Assembly (NCBI GenBank): GCA_016713305.1
Contig: JADJPK010000008.1
Span: forward strand, 1-64,000
Length of the DNA: 64,000 bases
Source: Betaproteobacteria bacterium
GTDB taxonomy: Bacteria > Pseudomonadota > Gammaproteobacteria > Burkholderiales > Ga0077523
Reading direction: 5' to 3'
Part shown: positions 37,462 through 46,887 of the stretch, piece by piece
Position numbering within the stretch: the stretch's first letter is position 1
How the letters are laid out: each line of letters opens with the position of its first letter
Translations under genes and position numbers: made by a program
Notes under the pieces: generated by a model
Database searches by the model: none
Seen by the model: the letters and a program-made list of their open reading frames with translations, nothing else
What the model was told of the DNA's origin: nothing

Positions 37462-38475
37462 TCAGAGCGGGCTCATGCCCAGCTTGGCCAGCAGCTCGCG
37501 GTCGCGCGCGGCCTCCGGGTTTCCCGTCGTGAGCAGCTTGTCTCCGTAGAAGATGGAGTTCGCACCCGCGAGGAAGCACAGCGCCTGGCCTTCTTCCGTC
37601 ATGGCGGAGCGACCGGCCGACAGACGCACGAACGCCTTGGGCATGGTGATGCGGGCGGCGGCAATCATCCGCACGAAGTCGAAGACGTCCACGGGAGCCT
37701 GCCCGTGCAGCGGCGTGCCTTCCACCTGCACCAGCGAATTGATCGGCACGGACTCGGGGTACGGATCGAGATTGACGAGCTGCGCGATCAGTCCGGCGCG
37801 GTCCGTCCTGCTCTCGCCCATGCCGACGATGCCGCCGCAGCACACGTTCATGCCCGCGTCGCGGACCCGGGACAGCGTGTCGAGGCGGTCCTGGTACTGG
37901 CGCGTGGAGATGATGTCCTGGTAGAAATCGGGTGAGGTGTCCAGGTTGTGGTTGTAGTAGTCGAGCCCCGCATCCCGCAGCTGTTCGGCCTGACCGTCCT
38001 TCAAGAGGCCCAGGGTCGCGCAGGTTTCGAGACCCAGGGATTTCACCGAGCGGACGAGTCCGAGGACCTGCTCGAGTTCCCGCTGCTTGGGCCCGCGCCA
38101 CGCAGCCCCCATGCAGAAGCGGGAGGCACCTGCCGCCTTGGCGGCCCGCGCGGCTTCCAGCACCGTGCCTTCGTCCAGCAGGGGCTCGTCTTCCACGCCC
38201 GTGGAGAACCGCCGCGACTGCGGGCAATAGGCGCAGTCTTCGGGGCACCCGCCCGTCTTGATGGACAGCAGGGTCGAGAGCTGCACCTTGGCCGGATCGA
38301 AATTCTCACGGTGAACGGTCTGGGCGCGATGGAGCAGCTCGGGCAGGGGCAGCGACAAGAGCGACTCGACGGCTTCGACCGTCCAGCGCGTCCGGCCCGG
38401 CGAGGCCTTGGCGGACGATGCGTCTGCGGCGGAGACGGACGGATGATCGGGGGCGGGGGAATCCAGAGGGGTCAT
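37462..38475 (-). CDS. bioB: Biotin synthase BioB
   Basis: A 337-residue radical SAM enzyme that inserts sulfur into dethiobiotin. The SAM cluster motif is CPEDCAYC, and the YNHNLDTS and KAFVRLSAGR stretches, which includes the arginine ligand of the 2Fe-2S cluster, are present. I chose the ATG at 38475. A TTG at 38505 would add ten residues, and neither has a good ribosome site. The first 35 residues are poorly conserved. It is the first gene of the bio operon. A TGTCAAA/TTTGACT inverted repeat lies just upstream. Confidence 0.94.
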   Translation of the reverse strand: MTPLDSPAPDHPSVSAADASSAKASPGRTRWTVEAVESLLSLPLPELLHRAQTVHRENFDPAKVQLSTLLSIKTGGCPEDCAYCPQSRRFSTGVEDEPLLDEGTVLEAARAAKAAGASRFCMGAAWRGPKQRELEQVLGLVRSVKSLGLETCATLGLLKDGQAEQLRDAGLDYYNHNLDTSPDFYQDIISTRQYQDRLDTLSRVRDAGMNVCCGGIVGMGESRTDRAGLIAQLVNLDPYPESVPINSLVQVEGTPLHGQAPVDVFDFVRMIAAARITMPKAFVRLSAGRSAMTEEGQALCFLAGANSIFYGDKLLTTGNPEAARDRELLAKLGMSPL

Positions 38476-38490
38476 GGGCTCGGACCACTT

Positions 38491-38519
38491 GTCAAATTGG
38501 CTCAATCATATCGTTTGAC
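38491..38519. promoter_or_regulatory. Inverted repeat in AT-rich island upstream of bioB
   Basis: GTCAAA at 38491-38496 faces TTTGAC at 38514-38519 in an AT-rich island of otherwise GC-rich DNA. On the minus strand TTTGACA also resembles a -35 box. It is placed to act as promoter or operator of bioB. It does not match the known BioR site (TTATAA-type) and lies too near the start to be certain. Confidence 0.3.
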
Positions 38520-38635
38520 TGCCGTCCGGGAAACCTCGGTCGGGTTCGTCGGGCGCCGGCCCGGCTGACGACGCGGTCACGTCCCCGGCGAGCCCGGCCG
38601 GCCAGTCCTGCGGCCCTGCGGCCCCACATCCCGGG

Positions 38636-41600
38636 TCAGCCTTCCCAGTCCGGCAGAACGGAGCAGGCCAGCTCGGTTTCCCTCGCGAGATGCGTGCCGC
38701 ACAGGTCGGCCATCACTCTGCGGCAACGTTCCAGGACCGCACGGGCCTCGTCGTGGTCGCCCACCCTGGCGTGACAGAGGATGAGCCGGCGGTACAGCAC
38801 CTCGGACCACGGCTGCACTTCGACGGCGTGCTGGTACAGCCCGATGGCCTCGTGCAGCCGGCGCTCTTCCTCGAGGGCCGTGCCGGCGCCGAGGACCAGG
38901 CGCCGGATCTTTCCGGCGAGGCGTTCCCGGGTGGCGGTCATCCACGGCTGGGGATCGTCCAGCTGCAGAAAGGCGCCGCGATACCGGCTCAGTGCATCGA
39001 GCGCCGCCCGGTGACGTCCCGTGGTGTCCACGATGCGGTCGGCCGCACCGATCAGGCGCTCGACGCTCACCAGGTCCACCCAGCAGACTTTGGAGTTGAT
39101 GCTGAGCTTGCCATCGTTGATGCAGACGGCATCGTCGCGCCCGAGCAGGCGACGCAGCCGCAGCAGTGCCACGTCGAACGCCTTGCGGGCCGCATCGCCC
39201 TCGGCATCGGTCCACAGCGTTTCGATGAGGATGTTCACGGCGATGTCGCGGCCTCCGAGTGCGATGGCCGCCTTGAGCAAGTCGAGGGGCTTCTTCTGCG
39301 CCTTCCCCTGGAAGGCGAGATTGACCCCGTCTGCAAGGATGGAGAAGCGCCCGAGCGTGTAGACGCGCAGGGGCCATGGCCAATGCTCGAGGCTCGCCGA
39401 AGGAGGCAGCAGGTCGCGCGCGCGAATCCACCGGTGGACGTATTCCCGTTCGAGATCCAGTTCGAGGGCGCGGGCCGCGAGCCGGGCCTGGGCTCCGGCT
39501 GGCCACCAAGGATGGTTGTCGGTCGCGCCCATCTGCGCGCCCATGCGCACGGCCTCGGCGAGGGCTTCGTCCGCGGCCTCCGATGGGCCGAGGTTGCAGA
39601 GACAATGCGCTCGCCAGAGCTGGATCTGCCAGCAGAGAAAGTCCGCGCGGATTCGCCGGGCGAGTTCCAATGCCTCGTCGAATTGGTCCAGCGCCTTGCG
39701 GCATTCGCGTGCGAGCGAATGCAGCTGTCCTCCCCTGAGGTTGAGACGGGCCAGATTGAGGGGTCCGCCCGAAGGCCGCTCGTCTTCGACCGCCAGAACC
39801 TGCACGCGGGAAGCTTCGAGAAACACGCCGCGTTCGACGAGTTCCGCGATGCGGCGTTCGAACAGGGCCTTGCCCGCGAGGCCGGGGGGCGGATTGCGAT
39901 CGGCGCGGGTAGCGAGCACGTCGAACCCCAGGGGCAGCAACGCCGGGCCGAGCACGGGCGGATCCACGAACAGTTCGAGGATCCGGCGGTCCCCCTCCTT
40001 GAGTGAGAGAGCGGACGCGCTGTCGCGTGCCCGCCGCCGGCCGGGCGCAGACGGGACCAGATGGTCGACGATCAGCGCGCACGCCAGCGACGCGGTGTTC
40101 CGTTCTTCGGATGGCGAAGCGGTGCCCAGAATGGCGGCTGCCTGGGCCACATCGCCTTTCCAGTAGTGATAGCCCGCACAGAACAGGGTGAGCTTCTCGG
40201 CGACACCGGCGTCCTGTACTTCGCAGCGCAGTTCGAGTGCGCGTGCCACCCAGTGGGCCAGGGCAGGATGGCCGAAGCGGCGTCGCAGCACCTCTGCGCC
40301 GTGGGAGAGGATGCGTGCCTGCGTCGCGGCGTCCGCCTTGTCGGCGCCCGCTTCCCAGGCGGACAGGAGCCGGTCCAGCCACAAGGGCAGAGTGTCGGGC
40401 AGCTCCCGCGATTCGAAGTGGCAATCCAGACGAGCCGCGCAGACGAGCGCCTGGCCGATGGCATCGGCGAGGGCACTGAACTTGTTCCAGGCCGCCTCGA
40501 AGAGTGCCTTTGCGTCGGCGGGATCGATGCGTGCCCTGGCCATCCCAAGCCAGTACTGCAGCCACGGATGCTGCGGCTGACCGCCGGGCAGCCGCTGGAT
40601 CCAGGCCACCAGCTCGTCCATGCGGTCACCTGCCACGAGCACCGGGGCGAGCGCCACGAGGTTGATCTCCATCTCGGGCCAGGTTTCGATTTCTTCGCGA
40701 AGGCGCAATGCGTCCTCGCGATCGCCCTGGTTTTCGAGCCAGACCGCGGCTCTGGCGACGAGGTCTGTCCGGGCCGGCGCTCCCAGTGTGCGGCGAAGCC
40801 GTTCCTGCAGACTCGACCGAAGGAGCGGGTGCAGCTTGAAACCGCCGGCGGCGTCGTCGGAGCGCTCGACGAACCACTCTCGCGCGGCCAGGGGTTCCAC
40901 GACTTCCCCGATCCGGTCGTCGCCCGTCACGTGCAGCACGAACGATTCGCACACGCGCGGCGCCAGCGAAGCGCATGCGAGCCAGTCGCGTTGCGGAGCA
41001 GACAGTGCGGCGAGTACGTGACGTTCGAAGTAGGGCGCCAGCAGCGTCGGTGCGCCGCCGTTCATGTGGCCCCGGCGGGCGTCGCCTTGCGCCAGAAGCA
41101 GTTGGACACCGGTGATCCACCCCGCTGCCGAGGCCACGACCCTGCGGACCTCCTGCGCGTCGTGCAAACCCTCACGCACGCACAGGGAAGTCATTTCATC
41201 TTCGGTGAACCGCAACTGCTCCCAGCCCATGCGTGTACACCTGCGGTAGGCGAACAGATGCGCGTATCCGTCCTGCGGCTCGGCGCGGCCGGTGATGACG
41301 AGCCGTGCCTCGGCAGGAACGGACTCGACCAGCGCGAGGATCATGGGGTCGAGCCGGTCCGGGTCGGCGTGATCGTAGGCGTCCAGCACCAGCAGGGCGG
41401 GCCAACGCGCGAGACTCATCACCTCGTCGAGGCGGTCCAGCGTGGAGGCAGTGCCCGGCGTCGACGTCACACCGAGCGCCTGGGCAAGAGAAAGGACGAA
41501 GCGCTCGGGCTGCGAGTCGTGCTCGTCGAGCCGGAACCAGTAGACGGGCGAGAGGCGGGAGGCTGCGAATTGCGCGGCTGCAGCGCTCTTGCCGCAGCCT

Positions 41601-41764
41601 GGCGCGGCGGCCAGCCAGAGGATGGTTCCCCGGTCGATGGCCTCCGCCAACAGGCCCATCAAGCGAGGCCGGGGCAGCAGCCCGCTCGTTTCAGGAGGCC
41701 GGTACTTGGCCCGTGTGGTCTTCCCTCGTGCCGGACGACTCGATGTGCGCTCGAGTTCTTCCAT
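38636..41764 (-). CDS. MalT-like ATPase with C-terminal winged-helix/BTAD domain
   Basis: A 1042-residue regulator. The N-terminal half is a MalT-type signal-transducing ATPase: RPRLMGLLAEA entry, Walker A AAAPGCGKS, and LLVLDAYDHAD as Walker B. A long TPR-like helical region follows. The C-terminal 250 residues, from LRVYTLGRFSIL on, form a winged helix plus BTAD domain, instead of the LuxR HTH of MalT. It is therefore a SARP-like DNA-binding regulator with sensor at the front. The inducer is unknown. It lies 130 bases downstream of bioB's start, but is not obviously part of the bio operon. A palindrome TGTGAACTATTCACA is found 79 bases upstream of its start. Confidence 0.82.
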   Translation of the reverse strand: MEELERTSSRPARGKTTRAKYRPPETSGLLPRPRLMGLLAEAIDRGTILWLAAAPGCGKSAAAAQFAASRLSPVYWFRLDEHDSQPERFVLSLAQALGVTSTPGTASTLDRLDEVMSLARWPALLVLDAYDHADPDRLDPMILALVESVPAEARLVITGRAEPQDGYAHLFAYRRCTRMGWEQLRFTEDEMTSLCVREGLHDAQEVRRVVASAAGWITGVQLLLAQGDARRGHMNGGAPTLLAPYFERHVLAALSAPQRDWLACASLAPRVCESFVLHVTGDDRIGEVVEPLAAREWFVERSDDAAGGFKLHPLLRSSLQERLRRTLGAPARTDLVARAAVWLENQGDREDALRLREEIETWPEMEINLVALAPVLVAGDRMDELVAWIQRLPGGQPQHPWLQYWLGMARARIDPADAKALFEAAWNKFSALADAIGQALVCAARLDCHFESRELPDTLPLWLDRLLSAWEAGADKADAATQARILSHGAEVLRRRFGHPALAHWVARALELRCEVQDAGVAEKLTLFCAGYHYWKGDVAQAAAILGTASPSEERNTASLACALIVDHLVPSAPGRRRARDSASALSLKEGDRRILELFVDPPVLGPALLPLGFDVLATRADRNPPPGLAGKALFERRIAELVERGVFLEASRVQVLAVEDERPSGGPLNLARLNLRGGQLHSLARECRKALDQFDEALELARRIRADFLCWQIQLWRAHCLCNLGPSEAADEALAEAVRMGAQMGATDNHPWWPAGAQARLAARALELDLEREYVHRWIRARDLLPPSASLEHWPWPLRVYTLGRFSILADGVNLAFQGKAQKKPLDLLKAAIALGGRDIAVNILIETLWTDAEGDAARKAFDVALLRLRRLLGRDDAVCINDGKLSINSKVCWVDLVSVERLIGAADRIVDTTGRHRAALDALSRYRGAFLQLDDPQPWMTATRERLAGKIRRLVLGAGTALEEERRLHEAIGLYQHAVEVQPWSEVLYRRLILCHARVGDHDEARAVLERCRRVMADLCGTHLARETELACSVLPDWEG

Positions 41765-42145
41765 GGTGTCCCCCGATTCGGTACTTCGTGATCGGATGCC
41801 GCCTTTTGTGCCGAGAGATTACCGGTTTGCCAGGCCGTTGCATGTGAACTATTCACATTCTTACAGTCGGCGCAGGGCAAATCGTAGAGGCCGGGCCTGG
41901 AAGAGGATGAGGATCGGCCATCGGCGAGAACTCAAGGAGCGATCCGCGCATGCCGAAAACCGGAGGATCGGAAGGCGGGCTGATCCGTTGGGATCCCCTT
42001 GCCCGATTTCTGTAACATCCGGGCGTTACCCTCGGGCGGATCCGATGGATGTGGCTGGTCGCGAAGGAAGACCGGCTCCGGCGCAATTTTTTCGCGCCTT
42101 CCTCGGGATTTCCCTGGACGGCCCAATGACAGGAGGATCGGATTG
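41765..42145. other. Intergenic region between MalT/BTAD regulator and parvulin gene
   Basis: A 381-base divergent gap without a gene. It holds the palindrome at 41843-41857, an AT-rich island around it, and a GGCGC-AATTTTTTC-GCGCC hairpin near 42082 that could shape the leader of the parvulin transcript. No tRNA or other RNA was recognised. Confidence 0.5.
41843..41857. promoter_or_regulatory. Perfect palindrome TGTGAACTATTCACA
   Basis: A 15-bp perfect inverted repeat (TGTGAA-CTA-TTCACA) in an AT-rich patch, 79 bp before the MalT/BTAD regulator start. Half sites resemble CRP/FNR-family boxes, but the 5-base spacer differs from the CRP spacing of six. It may be an operator for this gene or for the divergent parvulin gene. 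Confidence 0.45.
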
Positions 42146-43039
42146 ATGAAGTCTGCTTTGTGGGGCTTGAGCCTTTTCGCAGTGGCCGTGGCAGGTATCG
42201 CCCAGGACAAGCTGCCTGCAGGTGTCGTCGCCCGCATGGGTGATGCGGAAATCAAGGTCGAGGAACTGAAGGCCATTCTCGACGGCGCCACGCCGGAGGC
42301 CAAGGCCCAGTTGACCCAGTCGCCGGCCGAACTCAACCGGATCATCCGTGCCGAACTCCTGCGCAAGGCCCTGGCCGTGGAGGCTCGCACCAAAGGCTGG
42401 GAAAAGCGGCCCGAGGTGATCTCCCAGATGGAACGGGCACGCGAGCAGGTGCTGGTGTCCAGCTACATGAACAGCGTGGCGCGTCCTCCGGAGAGCTATC
42501 CCTCCGAATCCGAGATTCGCGCCGCCTACGACCAGAATCCCACTGCGTTCATGGTGCCCAAGCAGTTCAAGCTCGCGCAGATTTTCGTGCTCGCACCTGC
42601 GGAAACCGACAAGGCTGCGTTCGCCAAGGCCCAGGCCAAGATCGCGGATCTCGCCGAGAAGGCCAAGAAGCGCGGGGCCGATTTCGCCGCACTGGCCAAG
42701 GCTTCCTCGGAACATTCCGAAAGCGCCAGCAAGGGCGGGGAGATGGGCTGGGTTGCCGACCAGAGCCTCATACCGGAACTGCGAGATCCCGTTTCCGCGA
42801 TGAAGAAGGGCGACGTGAGCGGACCCATCAAGACTGCCCAGGGCTGGCACGTGATCCGGCTGGAGGATGTCCGCGAGAAGGGTGCGCGGCCGCTGACCGA
42901 AGTGCGCGATCAGATCTCCAACGCGCTGCGGCTGCGCCGCGCGCAGGAAACCGAGCAGGCCTATCTCACGTTCATGACGAACAAGACGCCCGTCAACATT
43001 AACGAGGCGGAACTCACGAAGCTGCAGGGGACGAAGTAG
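42146..43039 (+). CDS. Exported peptidylprolyl isomerase (parvulin/PpiC type)
   Basis: A 297-residue protein with a signal peptide (MKSALWGLSLFAVAVAGIAQ), a SurA-like N-terminal helical region and a rotamase domain from about residue 140 (KLAQIFVLAP, GGEMGWV, GPIKTAQGWHVIRLEDV). It likely helps fold proteins in the periplasm. AGGAGG lies 8 bases before the ATG at 42146. The stop is followed directly by a heptad repeat array. Confidence 0.88.
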   Translation: MKSALWGLSLFAVAVAGIAQDKLPAGVVARMGDAEIKVEELKAILDGATPEAKAQLTQSPAELNRIIRAELLRKALAVEARTKGWEKRPEVISQMERAREQVLVSSYMNSVARPPESYPSESEIRAAYDQNPTAFMVPKQFKLAQIFVLAPAETDKAAFAKAQAKIADLAEKAKKRGADFAALAKASSEHSESASKGGEMGWVADQSLIPELRDPVSAMKKGDVSGPIKTAQGWHVIRLEDVREKGARPLTEVRDQISNALRLRRAQETEQAYLTFMTNKTPVNINEAELTKLQGTK

Positions 43040-43052
43040 GTCTTGGCGGGAC

Positions 43053-43212
43053 AGACCCCGGACCCCGGACCCAGACCCCGGACCCCGGCCCCCGGACCCC
43101 GGACCCCGGACCCCGGACCCCGGACCCCGGACCCCGGGGGAGAAGGGACCCCTGACCCGAGACCCCAGACCCCAGGACCCCAGACCCCGGGACCCCAGAC
43201 CCCAGAGAAGCG
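43053..43212. repeat. Tandem heptad array (ACCCCGG)
   Basis: Roughly twenty units of ACCCCGG, partly degenerate (ACCCAGA, ACCCCAG), begin 14 bases after the parvulin stop. Similar arrays lie after the stops at 15142, 26099 and 54145. Most sit between convergent genes. The heptad length can shift frame freely, and slipped-strand changes in copy number are likely. Confidence 0.85.
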
Positions 43213-43490
43213 CCGGGCCGTCCCATGCTGTCCTTCTCTGAAGGAGAAGCGAGCTCCTGCAGGAGATTCGCGCGGTCGCCGAACGGACGCGTGGATGCGA
43301 CCCGGCGCGCACGACGGATCACTCCAGAAAAGGCGCCGGGCGATCCCAAGCTTATCTCTGACACCGAGGTACGCTGGTTCATCCGGCGTTTGAAGTCGAC
43401 CCGCACGGTCGCGCGAACGACGAATCTCCGGCCTTCGTGCACGTGCGACGCGAAGCATCGCGTACACCGAGGACGACGAAGCGTCTACCG
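43205..43490. repeat. Composite repeat, copy 1
   Basis: A diverged copy of the element at 54213-54645. It holds GCGCCGGGCCGTCCCATGC, a family A-like palindrome (CCTTCTCTGAAGGAGAAG), CGCCGGGCGATCCCAAGCTT near 43336, and one family C unit with the hairpin CGATGC-like CGACGCGAAGCATCG near 43446. It overlaps the last bases of manC. No gene is seen in it. Confidence 0.65.
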
Positions 43491-44900
43491 GTTGTACACG
43501 TCCTCGAACCGCACGATGTCGTCCTCGCCCAGATAGCTGCCGGACTGCACTTCGATGAGCTGAAGCGGGACGAGTCCGGGATTCTCCAGGCGGTGCTTGG
43601 AGCCGAGCGGGATGTACGTCGACTGGTTCTCGGTGAGCAGGATCTCCTCGTCACCGCGCTGGACCTTGGCGGTACCGCTCACGACGATCCAGTGTTCCGC
43701 ACGGTGATGGTGGAGTTGCAGCGACAGCTTCTGCCCCGGATTCACCGTGAGCCGCTTCACCTGGTAGCGGCCGCCTGCGTCGATGCCTTCGTACGCACCC
43801 CAGGGGCGGAATACCTTGCGGTGGAACACGTGTTCGCTGCGGCCTTCCGACTTCAGCTTGTCCACCAGCACCTTCACGTCCTGCGACGCCTTGTGGCTAG
43901 CCACCAGCACGGCGTCGGCCGTCTCCACGATCACGAGTTCCTCCACGCCCACCGCTGCGACCATCCGCTGCTCGGCCTTGATGAACGTGTTCTTGACGTT
44001 GGAGGCCACCACGTCGCCGTCGAAGACGTTGCCTTCGGGCGTCTTGTCCTGGATCTCCCAGAGCGCATCCCACGACCCCACGTCGCTCCAGCCCATGTTC
44101 ACCGGGACCACCGCGCCCTTGCGCGTCTTCTCCATGACTGCGTAGTCCAGAGAGATGGAGGGGCAGGCGGCGAAGGACTCCTTGTCGAGCCGGCAGAAGT
44201 CGAGATCGATCTTTGCCGCCTCCATCGACTTGCGCACTGCCGTCACGATGGCAGGCGCATGGGTGTTCAGCTCTTCGAGGAAGGAACCGGCCTCGAGCAT
44301 GAACATGCCGCTGTTCCAGTAGTAGTCGCCCGACTCGATCATCTTCTGCGCCGTCGGGGCATCCGGCTTCTCCACGAAGCGCTGGATCGCGAACGTGCTT
44401 TCCAGCCGCGGGACGGTTTCCCCGCGGTTGATGTAGCCGTAGCCCGTCTCCGGCGCGTCCGGAATGATGCCGAAGGTGGTGAGCATTCCGCTGCCGGCCG
44501 CAGTGGCGGCGAGGCGGATCGCGCGGTGGAACGACGGAATGTCCTTGATGACGTGGTCGGAGGGCAGCACCAGCATGAGCGCCTTGGGATCCTTCTTCGC
44601 CAGTGCGATCGCAGCCGCCGCGACGGCAGGGGCGGTATTGCGGCCCATCGGTTCGAGCAACAGCAGTTCCGGTTTCGCGCCGATGGACCGCAACTGTTCC
44701 GCGACCAGGAACCGGTGCTCTTCGTTGCAGATCACGACCGGGGCGGCCACGTCGCCGAAGCCGTCGAGCCGCTTGAGCGTCTCCTGCAGCATCGTGTGCT
44801 CCGATGCCAGCCGCAGGAATTGTTTGGGATAGGCGCTGCGCGACAGGGGCCAGAGGCGGGTGCCTGAGCCGCCGCAAAGAACAACTGGATGAATTTTCAT
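43485..44900 (-). CDS. manC: Mannose-1-phosphate guanylyltransferase/mannose-6-phosphate isomerase
   Basis: A 471-residue bifunctional enzyme of GDP-mannose synthesis, in the cytoplasm. The nucleotidyltransferase signature GGSGTRLWPLSR is at the N-terminus and FVEKPDAPTAQ is the sugar-binding loop. The C-terminal cupin part (RPWGAYEGIDAG, LSLQLHHHRAEHWIVVSGT) carries the isomerase residues. It is a single-gene unit here. The product supports exopolysaccharide or O-antigen. Its 3' end abuts the composite repeat. Confidence 0.95.
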   Translation of the reverse strand: MKIHPVVLCGGSGTRLWPLSRSAYPKQFLRLASEHTMLQETLKRLDGFGDVAAPVVICNEEHRFLVAEQLRSIGAKPELLLLEPMGRNTAPAVAAAAIALAKKDPKALMLVLPSDHVIKDIPSFHRAIRLAATAAGSGMLTTFGIIPDAPETGYGYINRGETVPRLESTFAIQRFVEKPDAPTAQKMIESGDYYWNSGMFMLEAGSFLEELNTHAPAIVTAVRKSMEAAKIDLDFCRLDKESFAACPSISLDYAVMEKTRKGAVVPVNMGWSDVGSWDALWEIQDKTPEGNVFDGDVVASNVKNTFIKAEQRMVAAVGVEELVIVETADAVLVASHKASQDVKVLVDKLKSEGRSEHVFHRKVFRPWGAYEGIDAGGRYQVKRLTVNPGQKLSLQLHHHRAEHWIVVSGTAKVQRGDEEILLTENQSTYIPLGSKHRLENPGLVPLQLIEVQSGSYLGEDDIVRFEDVYNR

Positions 44901-45010
44901 GGGGTTGCGTTACGCCGGGCGCGGGCTGTATCGAAGAGACGGATCGTTCAGCAAGGCCTGTTCCAACGCGCCGTCCGGCAGGAGGGGGCGGCGTCATGCG
45001 ATGGAGGGCC

Positions 45011-46354
45011 CTAGGCCCCAGTCTGTGATGCTCCCGCGAACCCTGCCAGGGTGTCCTGAAGGTCTTTCAGCCGGAACGGCTTGCTGATGAATCCGTTCAT
45101 GCCGGCGTCGAGGCAGCGTTCGCGATCCGCCGCGAAGGCGTTCGCGGTGAGCGCGATGATGTGTGGCTGGCGCGGCAGCGGCATGGCGCGGATCTTCCGG
45201 GTGGCTTCGACTCCGTCCATGCCCGGCATCTGCATGTCCATGAAGACGAGATCGAAGTCGCCTTGCGAGACTTTCTCCACGGCTTCGTGTCCGTCTTCCG
45301 CGAGTTCGGGCTGCATGCCCATCCTTCGCAGCAGTGCGAGCGCCAGCATCTGGTTCACGCGGTTGTCCTCGACGACCAGGACACGCACGCCGTGCTGCGG
45401 CGGGCGGTCGCCGGCAAGCGTGAGCGTCGTATCGAGCGGGGCCTTGCCGGGAGCCAGCCTGAGCGTCACGGTGAAGGTCGTTCCCTGCCCGGGTTCCGAG
45501 TGCACGTCGATTCCGCCGTGCATGGCACGGGCGAGCCGCGCACTGATGGTGAGTCCGAGCCCCGTGCCGCCGTAGCGGCGGGTCGTCGACGCGTCGATCT
45601 GGGTGAAGGCCTCGAACAGGCGCCCGATGCGGTCGCCGGGAATGCCGATGCCGGTATCGCGCACCACGATCTCGGTCAGGACAATCCCGTCCTCGCGTGC
45701 GGTCCGGCAGGCGACATGCACCTTGCCGGCGTGCGTGAACTTCACGGCGTTCGACAGCAGGTTCGCCACGATCTGGCGAACGCGCACGCTGTCGCCCCTG
45801 ACGTAGGGGTCCGCGGCCGTGTCCAGCGACAGGGTGAGTTCGATGCTCCTCGATTGCGCGAGGGGCCGGTAGAGCGCGACGACGGCGCGCAGCTCCGCCC
45901 CCACGTCGAAATCCCTCTCCTCCATCTCCAGGCGGCCGGCCTCGATCTTGGAAAAGTCCAGGATGTCGTTGATGAGCACCAGCAGGGTGTCGCCGCTGGA
46001 GCGGATGGTTTCCACGTACTGACGCTGCTCGGCGCTCAGTTCCGACAATCCGAGCAGTTCGGCCATGCCCAGCACGCCGTTCAGGGGCGTGCGGATTTCA
46101 TGGCTCATCATGGCCAGGAACTCGCCCTTCGCCTGCACTGCGGCTTCCGCCCGATCCACCGCCTGTTTCAGTTCGCGGGTCCGGTCGGCGACCTGGCGCT
46201 CCAGATCGCGCGCGGCCTTGCGCAGGTTCTCGTTGGCCTCGTACAGATCGAGACTCTTCTTCTCCAGCATCCGTTCGGCTTCCTCCCGCGCGATCCGCTC
46301 GCGGGCAAGCCGACGTTCGAGGCGGCCGACGCGGTCTTCCGCGCTTTCGCTCAT
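45011..46354 (-). CDS. Hybrid histidine kinase paired with H-NOX
   Basis: A 447-residue soluble kinase. Residues 5-80 are a coiled coil with no sensor domain. The phospho-acceptor is H85 in MMSHEIRTPLNG, the ATPase part has NLLSNAVKFT, DTGIGIP and GGTGLGL, and a receiver domain with D373 (FMDMQMPGMDG) is at the C-terminus. It has no membrane segment. The ATG overlaps the H-NOX stop by four bases (ATGA). In known H-NOX/HK pairs the NO-bound H-NOX inhibits kinase autophosphorylation. The receiver may feed a separate output, so a partner response regulator or phosphodiesterase lies elsewhere. Confidence 0.9.
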   Translation of the reverse strand: MSESAEDRVGRLERRLARERIAREEAERMLEKKSLDLYEANENLRKAARDLERQVADRTRELKQAVDRAEAAVQAKGEFLAMMSHEIRTPLNGVLGMAELLGLSELSAEQRQYVETIRSSGDTLLVLINDILDFSKIEAGRLEMEERDFDVGAELRAVVALYRPLAQSRSIELTLSLDTAADPYVRGDSVRVRQIVANLLSNAVKFTHAGKVHVACRTAREDGIVLTEIVVRDTGIGIPGDRIGRLFEAFTQIDASTTRRYGGTGLGLTISARLARAMHGGIDVHSEPGQGTTFTVTLRLAPGKAPLDTTLTLAGDRPPQHGVRVLVVEDNRVNQMLALALLRRMGMQPELAEDGHEAVEKVSQGDFDLVFMDMQMPGMDGVEATRKIRAMPLPRQPHIIALTANAFAADRERCLDAGMNGFISKPFRLKDLQDTLAGFAGASQTGA

Positions 46355-46887
46355 TCGGTCCGGCGCAGGGAGAACACTTCGCCACCGTCGTGCGTGGTGG
46401 TCCGGTCGATCGAGACGGGCTGCCCGTAGTGGGCGATGCAGCCGTCGATCAGGCCTGCCGCGAGGTCGCCCATGCCACGGGGCGAGCGATAGACCATGGT
46501 CATGGAATCCGCGCTGTCGCGGTGGATCTCGAACCTGGGTAGTTCCGCATCCGGATAGAGCTTCAGCACCTCGACGTGGATGACGTTCTCGATGCGTTCA
46601 AGGAAGTCCAGCGCACCGGTGATGCCGGTGAAGAATCCCGGATACAGCTCGACGAAGCGTCCGAACAGGTGCTGTCCGAACGTGTGAAGAAGCTGCGGGA
46701 CGGGAACGCCCGACCGGCGGGACAGCGCCACGACCATCGCCACGATTTCGCCGTGGTCATAGGTGCCCACGGCCGTGTACGCGCCCCCCGAAGGCGGGTC
46801 GGCGTCGTCGATGATGTCGTCGGCCATGTCGGGCGAGAACTTCGCCCCGACCATGTCCAGGAATTCGGTGAACACGACGCCCTTCAT
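46351..46887 (-). CDS. Heme NO-binding (H-NOX) sensor protein
   Basis: A 178-residue H-NOX protein. MKGVVFTEFLDMV is the family start, the proximal heme ligand is H104 in NVIHVEVLKLYPDA, and the porphyrin propionate motif YxSxR is Y133-S135-R137. No distal-pocket tyrosine is evident, so it should be NO-selective rather than oxygen-binding. It is the first gene of a two-gene unit with the kinase downstream. H-NOX/HK pairs link nitric oxide to biofilm or motility behaviour. The nearby EAL protein at 59140 is a possible but unlinked output. Confidence 0.93.
   Translation of the reverse strand: MKGVVFTEFLDMVGAKFSPDMADDIIDDADPPSGGAYTAVGTYDHGEIVAMVVALSRRSGVPVPQLLHTFGQHLFGRFVELYPGFFTGITGALDFLERIENVIHVEVLKLYPDAELPRFEIHRDSADSMTMVYRSPRGMGDLAAGLIDGCIAHYGQPVSIDRTTTHDGGEVFSLRRTE

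Noticed and set aside
38473..38520. BioR or BirA operator before bioB
   Set aside because: The inverted repeat GTCAAA/TTTGAC does not match the TTATAA-type BioR site or the BirA site, so no specific regulator is named.
41843..41857. A standard CRP site
   Set aside because: The spacer between TGTGA and TCACA is 5 bases, not 6. Kept only as an operator candidate of unknown factor.
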